Positions 46,201 through 56,392 of a stretch of DNA of 64,000 bases are shown here, piece after piece. Position 1 is the stretch's first letter; every line of letters begins with the position of its first letter. Source of the stretch: Undaria pinnatifida (taxonomy: Eukaryota; Sar; Phaeophyceae; Laminariales; Alariaceae); NCBI GenBank assembly GCA_012845835.1, contig JABAKD010000027.1, forward strand, positions 6,131,465 to 6,195,464, in the 5' to 3' direction. Below the pieces are notes generated by a model, which saw only the letters and a list, made by a program, of their open reading frames with translations, was not told the DNA's origin and did not search any database. The position numbers and the translations under genes were made by a program.

Positions 46201-47454
46201 TTTTTCATTGTGTTTCTCCGTTGTAGTAAACTACAACAATATAAGCTACGCCAGGTAAATGAGTAGCAGATTCAAGCACTCTCCAAACATGTCTGAATGC
46301 TGTTGATAATCTACTGTGCATGCTGCAGCTGGTAGTATTGGTATGCTTAATTGAGCCAGCATTTGACTCTAGTGTCACAAGCCAAACAACTAAACACGAA
46401 CTTCCTCATTCTGCGTTGCCATGGCTAGCTCGAAAATAGCACCGTCTCAAAGACGCACAGGCATCAGCCATCCAACCGAAAGCCATCCAACAAACCAACC
46501 AACCAATGGATACGCCAGCTGTGGTCACGGACGAAGAGCAACCAGACGGTCGTTAGAAGTATATCACGCCGATATCCGTCTCCGTAGGATCATTGTGTAG
46601 GCGCGTACCATTACCGTGGTCGATTGCGGCAGAATAGGCTCAACTTGGTACAGAGGTAGCACAGTCCACCCCCATGCAGGCCTGAGTTGGGCGATCCTGT
46701 CTCTGTGGCTCGCGCATGGGCCCTTTGTTCGAGCCGTTTATCGGCAGAAAAACACGATAATCGCGATCTCATCAACCTTCCAGGAAACAAGACTGCATCA
46801 GGATGGCTGTTGCCATGTTGTGCGCATTTCATGTAGCTTTCGAGCTCTGTAGTCATGTTTGATGGACAAACTACTTCAAATTAGTTCGGGTCGATTTCGC
46901 ATTAGTGCAAGAGGGCTAGTCGTTGGTCTGGTAAGACGCGCGCACTTTGCATCGTTAATAACAGGCTCACCGAGATGGCTTTTCTTTGCCACCTGGCACC
47001 TCATCGCTTCGGCCGGCGGGAACCCCAGTGGATGCCACGAGAGCAACGACCATGACAGCCACAAAAAACAGCGTGACGGTGTCGTAGCTGCCATCAGCCG
47101 CGTCACACAAGTATCCGCCGATGAGCGAGACGACCCCGAATCCGACAGCGCCCCAGAGCCTCTGATTGCCGTACCTCGTGTGGAACCAAGCATGCGAAGG
47201 GCAAGGAACAGGGTGCCTATTTTCGTATCGTATGTGATATACCTCAGACCACGGATGGTACATCGTTAGGATCAACAGCAACCTATCGCCCGTAGCGCCG
47301 TCGCTAATACTTCCTGCGGATGTATAGGTCCTTCCGGTTGATATTGACCATGGAGAGCAATACTTTACGACGTACGTGTGGAACTATACACAGTATTATG
47401 TTAACTTTAGTACCTCGTGAACGTCCCCACTTGTGCACACAAATCCACCTACTC

Positions 47455-47695
47455 ACTCATCCAATCACTCTCTCGCTCACTCCCTCACGCACTCACGCAC
47501 TCACTCACTCACTCACTCACTCACTCACTCACTCACTCACTCACTCACTCACTCACTCACTCACTCACTCACCCACCCACCCACCCACTCAATCACTCAC
47601 TCACTCACTCACCCGTTTACTCACTCACCCACTAACTCACTCATTCACTCATTCACTTCCAAACCTCCTCATCCATTCACTCATCCGCTCACTCA
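47455..47695. repeat. (CACT)n tetranucleotide microsatellite
   Basis: Nearly pure ACTC repeats at 47495-47572, degenerate on both sides; traces recur at 47978-48075. It lies in a presumed intron of the transporter pseudogene. The Thr/His/Ser/Leu-repeat frames are artefacts. Confidence 0.95.
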
Positions 47696-48289
47696 TTATC
47701 TCAGACAAACGTCTACCGTAGGGGGGGAATCCCCTTTTTCGCTGCAGGATTTTAGCCACTCGCACAAGTGAGTCTTTGCCTCATTGACGAAAAGACTTTA
47801 GGCGATATGCTTGACGCAGCGTAGCTAACCGATTCATTGCGGGTTCATATCGCAAACGTTTAACCCCATCAAGGTTAAGACCGCAACGGACCTGGGGGGG
47901 CAACCGCGCGAGTAGCTCCGAGCTATTGCAAGAAAAGGTCCCAAAGGTGACCACCTCCCTACTGTAGCATTCGTCCTCAATCACTCACTCACCTACCTAC
48001 AAAAGTCACTGTCTAAGCGCCTCGCATACTCACACATTCAATAATTCACTCACTTACTCACTCACTAATTCACCCGTCACCCCCGAAGGAGTGCCTGACC
48101 GCGGGGTTCACGATTCTGCCGACAGGGCTCTGTGAGGCGGAACATAACGTTTCCACAGCGTCCACGGCCAGACCCCGTCCAGCGATCAACACTGAAGGTC
48201 GAAAAATGACAGACAAGTCCGTCAACGTATACATAATCTTGTTTGGCGTTGCACCGAGAAAGCGGGTGGGGGGAGGGGGGGGGGGTACC

Positions 48290-48375
48290 TAATGTCATGC
48301 ACGGTGGTGATCCTTAAGGCACGTAGATCCTCGCATCCCTACCATGTCGGAACGGAGCACGTCGGGTTGAGGAGG
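48290..48375 (-). repeat. Dispersed repeat R4, copy 3
   Basis: CCTCGCATCCCTACCATGTC and GGAACGGAGCACGTCGGG are the inverse of 38638-38680. It abuts the N-terminal exon of the transporter pseudogene. Confidence 0.55.
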
Positions 48376-48699
48376 ACTCAGAGCAACTTCGAACACCGCG
48401 AAAAACCGAGCGTAAAGAGTTCGAGGGGCTGTTCTCAAACGAATAGATAGTGCCCAGCTTTTCTATCAACGCGCTCTGCCATGCTCTGGTGGTTGTGAAG
48501 CACACTGTATGTAACAGTTGCTGAATGCCGTGCCTGTCCGCAAAGGCGCAGAGGACGGGCGTGACAGAGAGCGAGGAGATCAGTCGAAAGGCTGCCGGCA
48601 GGCCTACCCGGTGTTCTTCTCGGGAAAATGAAAAGGGCGAATGGCATACATTGTAGACAACGAGTGTTGGTGAAACCTTTGCGCCGGTAGGGGTCAACG

Positions 48700-49340
48700 A
48701 CGCGGCGATTTATCGCAGTTGGTCAGACAATGAGGGTAGTCTGCCGCATATATCATTGATTGAGCAAAATTCAACTGTCGACAATGACGAAATTGTAGTG
48801 CCGGCACCAGTGCGAGCTTCAAGAGCAATCTGCCGCCGTACGCGACAAACCAACTTGGATTTGCGCCCACAGTTCATACGCAGCAGTTTCAATAGCGATC
48901 GCTACATGACTATCAGCATGACGCAGGTTTATCGCACCACGCACCAAACTCGGCTGGCAGGAGAAGCAAGCCTACGTAGAAACACAGCCTGCCAAGCCTT
49001 CTGTACCCCGAGGGCAGGAGCGAAAGAGTACCGTACCGTAAAATATTAGATTACATATCAGAGCGATGCATGCTGTTGTACCGGCTCGAAGACCAATACC
49101 GTGAATCTTGTCACGTCATCGCCACACGTTTCGTGCATAGGTAGGCATTTTTGCTTCTAGTTTATTTACAGTGTCAACGACCACAACCACTCCCGGCCAG
49201 CGCAGCAGTTTTGAGCCCCATTTGTGATGGGATGTCGATCGAAAACGCGCATTTTTTTTCTGGTTGCGCCTCCCCCACCAGACGGGGGGGGGCTCGATTG
49301 GCCGAGCGTAGCTCGACCAGTACACTGCTACAATCCAGCA
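48700..49340. other. Non-coding interval
   Basis: No gene was recognised; a frame at 48756-49049 (+) shows no domain. Confidence 0.35.
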
Positions 49341-49344
49341 TAAT

Positions 49345-49400
49345 ATTCGACGAAATCTTTGATCTCACAGCTGGAGTGTCTTTTCATTCTTTGTAATAGT
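49345..49400 (+). repeat. R1 3' block fragment
   Basis: TTCGACGAAATCTTTGATCT and CACAGCTGGAGTGTCTTTTC, then a T/A-rich end; only the last ~55 bp of R1 is present. Confidence 0.7.
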
Positions 49401-49561
49401 ACTGATCAGACACATAGTATATATTGCAGTATTATAGTACTGATCGGACCCATATTATTAATCGTATAGACTACAAGGTTCCCCTTCGGGAGGTGGACAC
49501 GTGCCTCCCGGGGGCGACGCAAGTCGAATGACTACAACTAACTGATGATGATGAAGTATTT

Positions 49562-49738
49562 ATGCAGAAGGTGTATATCGGAGGGATGCGTAGTGGAAAG
49601 AATGTGGATAATATAATAAGATATCACAGACTTCTGGAGGAGGAGGGTTGGGATATTATTGCTGAGGCTCGGTGTGATAAGTTATTCGAAAGTCCACTCA
49701 GTATAACTGCGTGGCAGCAACTAATTCTACGTTTGTAG
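49562..49738 (+). CDS. Small hypothetical ORF (58 codons), convergent with OTU copy 1
   Basis: Reads MQKVYIGGMRSGKNVDNIIR, then a Glu-rich LLEEEGWDIIAEARCDKLFE segment, to a TAG at 49736-49738. The frame stays open upstream to about 49529 (TDDDEVF). The composition is typical of folded protein and unlike the low-complexity frames around it. It overlaps the 3' end of the minus-strand OTU frame by about 40 bp. It is not recognised; it may be the last exon of a longer gene. Confidence 0.35.
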   Translation: MQKVYIGGMRSGKNVDNIIRYHRLLEEEGWDIIAEARCDKLFESPLSITAWQQLILRL

Positions 49739-50219
49739 CATATGCGTAAGGCTGTGACATGAAGTGGAGATACTCTTCAACACTCGAATATGTAGTAGGT
49801 TGAGATCCAGCGACTTCCACAAGTTCTTGATTTGCTCCAGCTAAGATGCTGTCGTCGTGGAAAGTGTTGAAACCTGATCCTGGGATAACGGTGTACAGAT
49901 TGGTTGTGATGTGGGCAATAATATGTGCACGGACGATGTGATGTAAAGCTGGGTTGTTGTGCACACGACGCGAGATACATCTTAATAAACATGCACCATC
50001 ACCAATCTCGGGAATAATAATGGACCATTGACCAGAATTGTTGTTGTTGCCGCTGTTGTTGTCTTGATCAGTTTCGCTGTCTGATGGGTTTGTACTGCTG
50101 CTGTCGCTGCTGTTAGAGGAATCATTGGTGTCAATTTGTTGTGTGTTTTCTGTGTCCAGTATTTTTCCCCGCGCGCTTATACCGATGTTTGTTGCCGATA
50201 TGGTCTGTTGTGTGCACAT
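49698..50219 (-). CDS. OTU-type cysteine protease, copy 1 (C-terminally truncated)
   Basis: The 173-residue frame starts MCTQQTISATNIG, followed by a Ser/Asn/Asp-rich linker (residues ~28-65). The OTU core then begins near residue 70 with PEIGDGACLLRCISRRVHNN. GDGxC is the OTU active-site loop, with the catalytic Asp and Cys in D-G-A-C. Later VEEYLHFMSQPYAYATNVEL and AATQLY match the OTU helix-strand before the catalytic His. A stop comes right after TQLY, so the His-containing strand is absent and the enzyme would be inactive unless a further exon supplies it. OTU proteases remove ubiquitin or are used by mobile elements and viruses; which applies here is unknown. A TATA-like stretch lies 32-47 bp upstream. 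Confidence 0.65.
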   Translation of the reverse strand: MCTQQTISATNIGISARGKILDTENTQQIDTNDSSNSSDSSSTNPSDSETDQDNNSGNNNNSGQWSIIIPEIGDGACLLRCISRRVHNNPALHHIVRAHIIAHITTNLYTVIPGSGFNTFHDDSILAGANQELVEVAGSQPTTYSSVEEYLHFMSQPYAYATNVELVAATQLY

Positions 50220-50250
50220 CGTTACTCTCTTGCTTGAGTTGTGTTGCTAC

Positions 50251-50266
50251 TTTATATCTCTTTATA
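50251..50266 (-). promoter_or_regulatory. TATA-like element of OTU copy 1
   Basis: TATAAAGAGATATAAA on the minus strand, 32-47 bp before the ATG. It is repeated at the same relative position in the other two copies (50897-50912, 51543-51558), so each duplicated unit carries its own putative promoter. Confidence 0.4.
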
Positions 50267-50336
50267 CAGGTTTCGCTACTGCTGTATGGTAACCACCGTG
50301 TCAATTGTGAGGGAGAACTCACAGTAAACTTAGAGT

Positions 50337-50867
50337 CTATGGACTACGTGCTGCTTGCTGGTGGTGCTGCTGACGGAACTTTGCAAGACAAACGGAACTT
50401 TTCGGGCACGTTGGCGTTGTTTGTTCCGTTAAGAAAAATATATTGTCTACACCGACAAATGATTCTTTATTATCTACATGACCTTGATTTGCTCCAGCTA
50501 AGATGCTGTCGTGGAAAGTGTTGAAACCTGATCCTGGGATAACGGTGTACAAATTGGTTGTGATGTGGGCAATAATATGTGCACGGACGATGTGATGTAA
50601 AGCTGGGTTGTTGTGCACACGACGCGAGATACATCTTAATAAACATGCACCATCACCAATCTCGGGAATAATGGACCATTGACCAGAATTGTTATTGTTG
50701 CCGCTGTTGTTGTCTTGATCATTTTCGCTGTCTGATGGGTTTGTACTGCTGTCGCTGCTGTTAGAGGAATCATTGGTGTCAATTTGTTGTTTGTTTTCTG
50801 TGTCCAGTATTTTTCCCCGCGTGCTTATACCGATGTTTGTTGCCGATATGGTCTGTTGTGTGCACAT
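50337..50867 (-). CDS. OTU-type cysteine protease, copy 2 (chimeric C terminus)
   Basis: The 176-residue frame is almost identical to copy 1 through the GDGACLLR loop and the HHIVRAHIIAHITTNLYTVI segment as far as GANQ. There the duplication junction replaces the normal end with about 48 residues (GHVDNKESFVGVDNIFFLTE ...) read from the upstream flank of the adjacent copy. The conserved YAYATN and VELVAATQ part is therefore lost. It is probably a by-product of tandem duplication and unlikely to be an active deubiquitinase. Confidence 0.55.
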   Translation of the reverse strand: MCTQQTISATNIGISTRGKILDTENKQQIDTNDSSNSSDSSTNPSDSENDQDNNSGNNNNSGQWSIIPEIGDGACLLRCISRRVHNNPALHHIVRAHIIAHITTNLYTVIPGSGFNTFHDSILAGANQGHVDNKESFVGVDNIFFLTEQTTPTCPKSSVCLAKFRQQHHQQAARSP

Positions 50868-50896
50868 CGTTACTTTTGCTTGGGTTATGTTTCTAC

Positions 50897-50912
50897 TTTA
50901 TATCTCTTTATA
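50897..50912 (-). promoter_or_regulatory. TATA-like element of OTU copy 2
   Basis: Same TATAAAGAGATATAAA word and nearly the same spacing to the ATG as in copy 1. Confidence 0.4.
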
Positions 50913-50982
50913 CAGGTTTCGCTACTGCTGTATGGTAACCACCGTGTCAATTGTGAGGGAGAACTCACAGTAAACTTAGAGT

Positions 50983-51513
50983 CTATGGACTACGTGCTGC
51001 TTGCTGGTGGTGCTGCTGACGGAACTTTGCAAGACAAACGGAACTTTTCGGGCACGTTGGCGTTGTTTGTTCCGTTAAGAAAAATATATTGTCTACACCG
51101 ACAAATGATTCTTTATTATCTACATGACCTTGATTTGCTCCAGCTAAGATGCTGTCGTGGAAAGTGTTGAAACCTGATCCTGGGATAACGGTGTACAAAT
51201 TGGTTGTGATGTGGGCAATAATATGTGCACGGACGATGTGATGTAAAGCTGGGTTGTTGTGCACACGACGCGAGATACATCTTAATAAACATGCACCATC
51301 ACCAATCTCGGGAATAATGGACCATTGACCAGAATTGTTATTGTTGCCGCTGTTGTTGTCTTGATCATTTTCGCTGTCTGATGGGTTTGTACTGCTGTCG
51401 CTGCTGTTAGAGGAATCATTGGTGTCAATTTGTTGTTTGTTTTCTGTGTCCAGTATTTTTCCCCGCGTGCTTATACCGATGTTTGTTGCCGATATGGTCT
51501 GTTGTGTGCACAT
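50983..51513 (-). CDS. OTU-type cysteine protease, copy 3 (identical to copy 2)
   Basis: Encodes exactly the same 176 residues as copy 2, offset by exactly 646 bp, including the chimeric C terminus. Near-perfect DNA identity over the whole unit, flank included, points to very recent tandem duplication, gene conversion or an assembly artefact. Upstream flanks match until GAACTCACAGTA, after which this outermost copy diverges (near 51617), marking the array edge. Confidence 0.55.
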   Translation of the reverse strand: MCTQQTISATNIGISTRGKILDTENKQQIDTNDSSNSSDSSTNPSDSENDQDNNSGNNNNSGQWSIIPEIGDGACLLRCISRRVHNNPALHHIVRAHIIAHITTNLYTVIPGSGFNTFHDSILAGANQGHVDNKESFVGVDNIFFLTEQTTPTCPKSSVCLAKFRQQHHQQAARSP

Positions 51514-51542
51514 CGTTACTTTTGCTTGGGTTATGTTTCTAC

Positions 51543-51558
51543 TTTATATCTCTTTATA
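51543..51558 (-). promoter_or_regulatory. TATA-like element of OTU copy 3
   Basis: Third copy of the TATAAAGAGATATAAA word, same position relative to the ATG. Confidence 0.4.
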
Positions 51559-51619
51559 CAGGTTTCGCTACTGCTGTATGGTAACCAACGTGTCAATTGT
51601 GAGGGAGAACTCACAGTAG

Positions 51620-52480
51620 TAATGACATAGTTCACGTCGTTGCAGCGGGTACATATACACCGCGCCCGCGTCTAGCAGTGCGGGAAAATTCTCTCGCAAG
51701 TACATTTTGATGCCACCCCGATGTACGTGCGAGACTTAAAGTTCCACCGTGTGTGTAGTAGACGTATTTAAGCCTGACGATATGCCTATATTTTAGGCTC
51801 TAAACCAAATTAAGCCCTATCGTGTTTTAAATGTCTACAAAATAGGTCTATTTTATCGACCTAACGACCACGGCAGACCACGGTGAGATGTGGATTTTCC
51901 CAAAATATGCACTTGTTGCACATTTTGGCCCAAGTGCATATTTGAAGCAATTTTCCGAGTATTTTCCAGCAAACAACAGCATTTCAGACGACAAAAGCTC
52001 GAGGAAACATCAGACGGATGCCTACATTTCGAGGGTGGAAATTGAACCGGGTTGAGGGCCAGTCCTGCTGTGCTGCTGTACTGACTGCCACACTGAGGCA
52101 CACCGAAGGCGGCAGACGCCTGCGAGGTATCCTACATATGAAGCGAGTATGGAGTACGAAGCACTCAATGTTTTTGCCAGGCACCAGTTATTTGTTTTGG
52201 CCGTTTGTTCAAGCTCGCACAGCATGGGCAGGGGAGGGTCTTTCTCGAAGTTTCCACCCACTCATGTGCTGACTCATGACATAAATCCTCGTCTTGCCAT
52301 CTGCGTCTGGAGTAGTGCAGAAATATCATAGTCTATTTTCAAGTAGTTTGATCTTTCCTCGGCTTTTCTTTTTATGCGTACTGAAAGAGACCACTATTTC
52401 GAGTTTTAGACATGTGGTGTTTTTTTTATGCGTTTAAGGTCGAAATATCGAATGGCCTAGCTCTTCCAGTTGGAAGTACT
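51620..52480. other. Non-coding interval
   Basis: Frames at 52018-52272 (+) and 52022-52261 (-) are shadows of each other with no domain. Nothing else was seen. Confidence 0.4.
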
Positions 52481-52486
52481 TAAGAC

Positions 52487-52626
52487 CTAACCTCGAGGCT
52501 TAAATACGTCTAGTGTGTGGTTGCCCGGGGACAGAAGCGTCTCGTACCCCGCAAAATAGAGCCAGTCTCGGCGGCTTTCCGCGGCCATAGCTCGCGCCAC
52601 GGACGTCCCATGAGCCCGGCACACGG
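52487..52626 (-). CDS. Possible 3'-terminal exon, unknown protein
   Basis: After a possible acceptor (ATATTATCAG) the frame reads VCRAHGTSVARAMAAESRRD, then WLYFAGYETLLSPGNH, and ends at a TAG. The composition is protein-like, but no family was recognised and no upstream exon was found. Confidence 0.25.
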
Positions 52627-52839
52627 CTGATAATATACCGACGGGTAGTCTGATCGCATTGCAGAAGAAAGCACACAAAAAAACTCTGCGCCGGCGGAGA
52701 AATAGGGACGGACTAGGCAAAAAAATCAAAATGGTACATATGCATATGCATGCCACGGTAGGGGCGCCCCATTTAGTTTTGGTGGGTCCTTACTTAAGGA
52801 GTTATATTGATGTTCAGTATACTGAAAGTGTAACCCTAT

Positions 52840-53100
52840 AAAAGAACCCGTCAATGGCCTAGGTATAAGCAAAAAACAGCAAGGAGTAAAAAAGCAAGGC
52901 TTGACATTCCGAAAATTTTGGGCCATTCATGTCACGATTTCTCTCGGCAGTAACCGCCATAGTATTTCCCTACTATATGGCTAGGATACGATCATTTTCG
53001 TTCATCAAGTCCGTCATACTGTATAGTGTGATACCAAAGGAGCCCCGTCATTCAGAAGCCAACAACCATATCCAAAAAAGTGCTACATCTATCTATCGTA
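52840..53100 (+). repeat. Dispersed repeat R6, copy 1
   Basis: Shares, in order, GGCCTAGGTATA, a short GGCC block and GGAGCCCCGTCATTCAGAAG, then AAAAGTGCTAC-TCTATC, with 61235-61500. Confidence 0.5.
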
Positions 53101-53261
53101 TCACGCGCCATTCGTTTTTCAACAGAACAAAGTTGGCTACTGCTATCTGCGCAACATACGTACCGTACAAGCAAAACCTGAGGAAATGTGTTGCCGATCT
53201 TCTGCTGCTGGACTCTACAGAATACGTCGCTTCACGGGTCGGACAACTCATGAGTTATGTT

Positions 53262-53635
53262 CTTTTAACTCACACCCTCTTTGTGCGCATAACTAAGTTG
53301 TCGTCTTTAACTCACAATTCCTAGGTGCGCATAACAGGGTGACGGCTGTTAACTCACCCCCGCGGAATGTGCACAACAGTTAACTGAGTTATCGTGTTTA
53401 ACGCACCCGCCGGAGGTGTGCATAATAATAACTGAGTTATAATATTTAACTCACCCCCGCGGAATGTGGGCATAACTGAGTTGTCGTATTTAACTCACCC
53501 CCGCAAAGTCTGCACCACTGAGTTATCGTTTTTAACTCATCCGCCCGAACTGTGTATAACAAAGTTGTCATATTTAACCCATCCCCGCGGAGGGTCCACA
53601 ACTGAGTTATGCTCTGCAACTCAGTGTGATTAAGC
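53262..53635 (+). repeat. Minisatellite, 41-50 bp unit, about eight copies
   Basis: The unit contains TTAACTCACCCCCGCGGA, TGTGC-CATAAC and TGAGTTGTCGTATTT. Unit starts (TTTAAC-CA) fall near 53266, 53307, 53348, 53397, 53446, 53489, 53530 and 53573. Confidence 0.85.
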
Positions 53636-53639
53636 CCGT

Positions 53640-54880
53640 TTATAACTAATCGCATGCAAGTGGACGCCAGATTAATATCACCGCAGTAAAACAACCAGCA
53701 CAACCCAACGAACAAGGGAACGAGAGATTCTGCTTTTTTCGAGTGTACTGCTGTTACACGTGCGGGGAAAAACTTGCCACAAGTGCACGATGAAAACAAG
53801 AACTAAAGCAATGGCTCTGGACGAAAATCCATTGGAAAATTACAATTCAAGTACTTTTGGTGAAACAAGTGAGGCGGGATTGGTGTTGTTTTTAAGAGGA
53901 CGAGGTATCGTCGCCCTAATATGTTGTTATTTAGTTAGGACAACGGTTTGCTCGGGAGAATGGATGCTTTTTAATGGATAGGTCAGGTGACTAGGTGAGA
54001 CGCAGAGTATTCCTGCGCATCTACCTTTTTTTAAGGGTGTTAATCACTTTCGGGAAGCTTAGAAGTCGGCGAGAAGCAGCTTTATTAGCCACAGAGTCGT
54101 GATGGCATCTGAACAGGAAGAGCTCCTTCCCGCCTCGTGATTATCCCGGACACGAAACGCCATCTCAACAAAACAAAAACGGACAAGTTACCTACGAGTA
54201 TTTTGAGGTAATTACCGGCTTCCCAACCCCTTAAGACAACACTAGCCCACCCTGATGATGAGCCGCATTTGCAGAAATATGGGAAATTCGGGGAAACTCC
54301 TGTTCCACGAACTACTGTAGAACATGAGGTCGAATATGCGCCTCCTCAAAACCCACTCAAAATACACTTGTTCTTGGTAGTACGGTTTCAGATACTGGTC
54401 TACGGATATTGGGGTGTCCCGTATTCTGAGAAAGCGTTCTTGAGAAGCGTTTTGAGTGTTCTTGAAAGGTAGGTTGCCTCACGCGAGGCAGTCGATGGTA
54501 GTGATACGACCCGGGCTTTGATGGAATGATACTGCCCGTATATATGGCCAAGGGGCGTCGGTGACAATAAGATACAGCTCACTCGTGTTTGTGTGTGCGA
54601 GAGTCGATGACAAAACCGGTACGGCCCGCGTGGTCTATATGTGGGGCTTCGACAATCAGGTACTGGCTCCTGTGTGTGTTTGGTAATACCAGAGTATAAT
54701 ATATATATTCTTCCTCTTACGGCACAGGGGCAAGCGGCGCAACTGCACAGCTTGCATCATCTACAGACCGAGGCTACGGTAGGGGGGTCCTTTTTTGGGC
54801 CTTTTATTTCAGTGGCTAGGGGTCACTCGCGAGAGTAACCCCTTTGTTCCTATGCGATATTACGTTTTCTTGATGTTTTA
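53640..54880. other. Non-coding interval
   Basis: Frames under 75 codons only. GAAAGCGTTCTTGAGAAGCG and neighbours at 54430-54465 form a small internal duplication. Confidence 0.35.
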
Positions 54881-54884
54881 CATT

Positions 54885-55035
54885 GACGAAATCAATCCGC
54901 AGTGCAAAGATGATCTAAGCTGCGCCAAACCAACTGCCTAAACAATTCTCACCCGTGGGGTACAGAGCCACTCGTGCAAGTGGCACAAACACACCAGTGG
55001 GAATACGGGTACCCCCCCTACCGTAGCCTTGGTCT
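54885..55035 (+). repeat. LTR-like repeat upstream of copia gag
   Basis: Related to 36535-36680. Its position about 70 bp before the first gag ATG suits a 5' LTR 3' end. No matching 3' LTR was found after 60.25 kb. Confidence 0.4.
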
Positions 55036-55100
55036 ACAGCAGTTCTAAACAACACGACATCGTTTTGGTCCGGGCCCGGAGCTGCCGGGGGGTTTACACC

Positions 55101-56362
55101 ATGTCAGAGGAGAGCGAGCGGTTTCTGCGGCGCATAAACGACTTGACGCTGAAGCTGGACGCCGAGACAACGGCACAGCAAGCAGCGGAAACGGCAAGAA
55201 AAGCATCCGAGGCAAGGCCAAGGAGCTGACCGACCGGGAAAGCGGGTCGACCACGCAGCAGCCAAGGATGCATGGACCGCAGTAGCAGGACTACCCAAAC
55301 CAGACAGGCACGTTGTTAGTCATGTCGCAAAACAGCATGCGAGTCTATAGGTGCGGTGGTAAACATTTTCACTTGTGGTCAAATCGTTTTCAATATTTCT
55401 TGACTGCTCGGAACTAGATTAGCGCGCTTGAGCCAACACCCGGTCTCATTAGCATACCGGGGGGTTTGGGGGATACGGTGCAGAAAGAACGGCCGATGTA
55501 TCGTCACAGTTTGGAGAAGGTGGAGAAATGCGAGAAAGCTTAGGAATTTCTTATGGAAGCAATACAGGGGAAACCTGTAGAAGAGAGGATGCATGCAGCC
55601 GGTAGTAGAGTAGAGGGAGCATGGAAAGCTGTCATGGATTGGTACATGCCGAGTGGTGACGCTGAGGGGGACCATTTGGAGAAAGAGCTCAATAACATCA
55701 GCATGGACGGGGATGAGGACCCCACGTTGTGTTTCGCTCGAGCCGAAGGGAAGCTTAACGTATTGCCGACATTAGGTATCCACAAGTCCGACAGCGAGGT
55801 TGTCCGCCTAGTCACACGCCGTCTCCCCTCTGAATCTTACGACGTGGAGCAACAGACTAGCTTGCTTCGGCCCGGGATCAAACGCTTGGAGACAGATTAC
55901 ATCGCATCTCCTATGCTAACCGCACGACCAAGGCGTTGGAGAAGCAGAATTTTGCGGCGATTGCGTCGAGGTCTGCAGCGTCGGTGGACCCGCATGCTCT
56001 CGCCGTTGCAGGTAGCATTCAGGGCAACAGTGGGGGCGGGAGTTTGGTGGCACCGGGCAGCAGCAGCAGCAGCAGCAGTCGCAGCAGAGGTTTGATGGCA
56101 CTGCACAGCAGCAGTCACAGTAGAGGTATGGTGGCGCCGGGCAGCAGCCGCAGCATCAGCGGCAGTATGGGGGCGCTGGGCGGCAGCCGCAGCGACAGCA
56201 GCAGTATGGGGGCGCCGGGCAGCTGCCGCAGCAACAGCAGCAGTATGGGGGCGTTGGGCAGCACCCGCAACAATACGGGGACGCCGGGGAACAGCAGCAG
56301 CGAGAGTATGGAGTTGGGGGACAACAGAAGCAGCGCCGGGGTGGAGACCAGCGCTACTAGCT
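55101..56362 (+). pseudogene. copia gag (capsid) remnant
   Basis: It begins MSEESERFLRRINDLTLKLD (55101, frame broken after ~43 residues). It resumes in another frame at 55553 with a gag-like helical region (EKELNNISMDGDEDP, LPTLGIHKSDSEVVRL). A third segment (56150-56362) encodes a Q/G/Y-rich linker with a repeated QQQYGGAGQLPQ-type unit ending in QRRGGDQRY and a stop. The minus-strand 371-codon frame here is a shadow of this GCA/GGC-rich DNA. Confidence 0.6.
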
Positions 56363-56392
56363 AGCAGCCCCGACCCCAGAAGTAGCAGCAAC

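Larger units (their letters stand above)
43529..48660 (-). pseudogene. MFS_1-like (MFSD6-type) transporter, probable recent pseudogene
   Basis: Minus-strand exons that match the MFS_1-like transporter family as I know it. 48455-48650 (approximate) encodes LISSLSVTPVLCAFADRHG, the TM2/TM3 'ADRxG' signature loop. 47000-47174 encodes NQRLWGAVGFGVVSLIGGYL. 45718-46016 encodes KASFFAVVGLSGMGTGVIG. 44942-45113 encodes LEELDGSHVLCGLARFPM and RGVIALAQLAYLTRFIYYS. 44389-44494 encodes EPWWALPVWVLHAVTYIAMW. 43529-43739 encodes TTMQGLFTG and GLGDILGGILYTGLGA. Splice sites are GT-AG and the 46016/45113 junction restores the frame exactly. Damage: a TAA within exon 44389-44494 (44408-44410), a frame change in a five-G run (43697-43701) and a phase mismatch before the last exon. 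The encoded protein would be a polytopic membrane carrier of unknown substrate. The N-terminal exons are incomplete. Confidence 0.7.

Noticed and set aside
47320-47771. Thr/His/Ser/Leu repeat frames
   Set aside because: Direct translation of the CACT microsatellite.
50141-51170. Plus-strand frames of 127-128 codons
   Set aside because: Shadows opposite the OTU copies; repeated only because the unit is duplicated.
53262-53635. Possible CRISPR-like array
   Set aside because: Repeat units are variable and contiguous without unique spacers; it is a minisatellite in a eukaryotic context.
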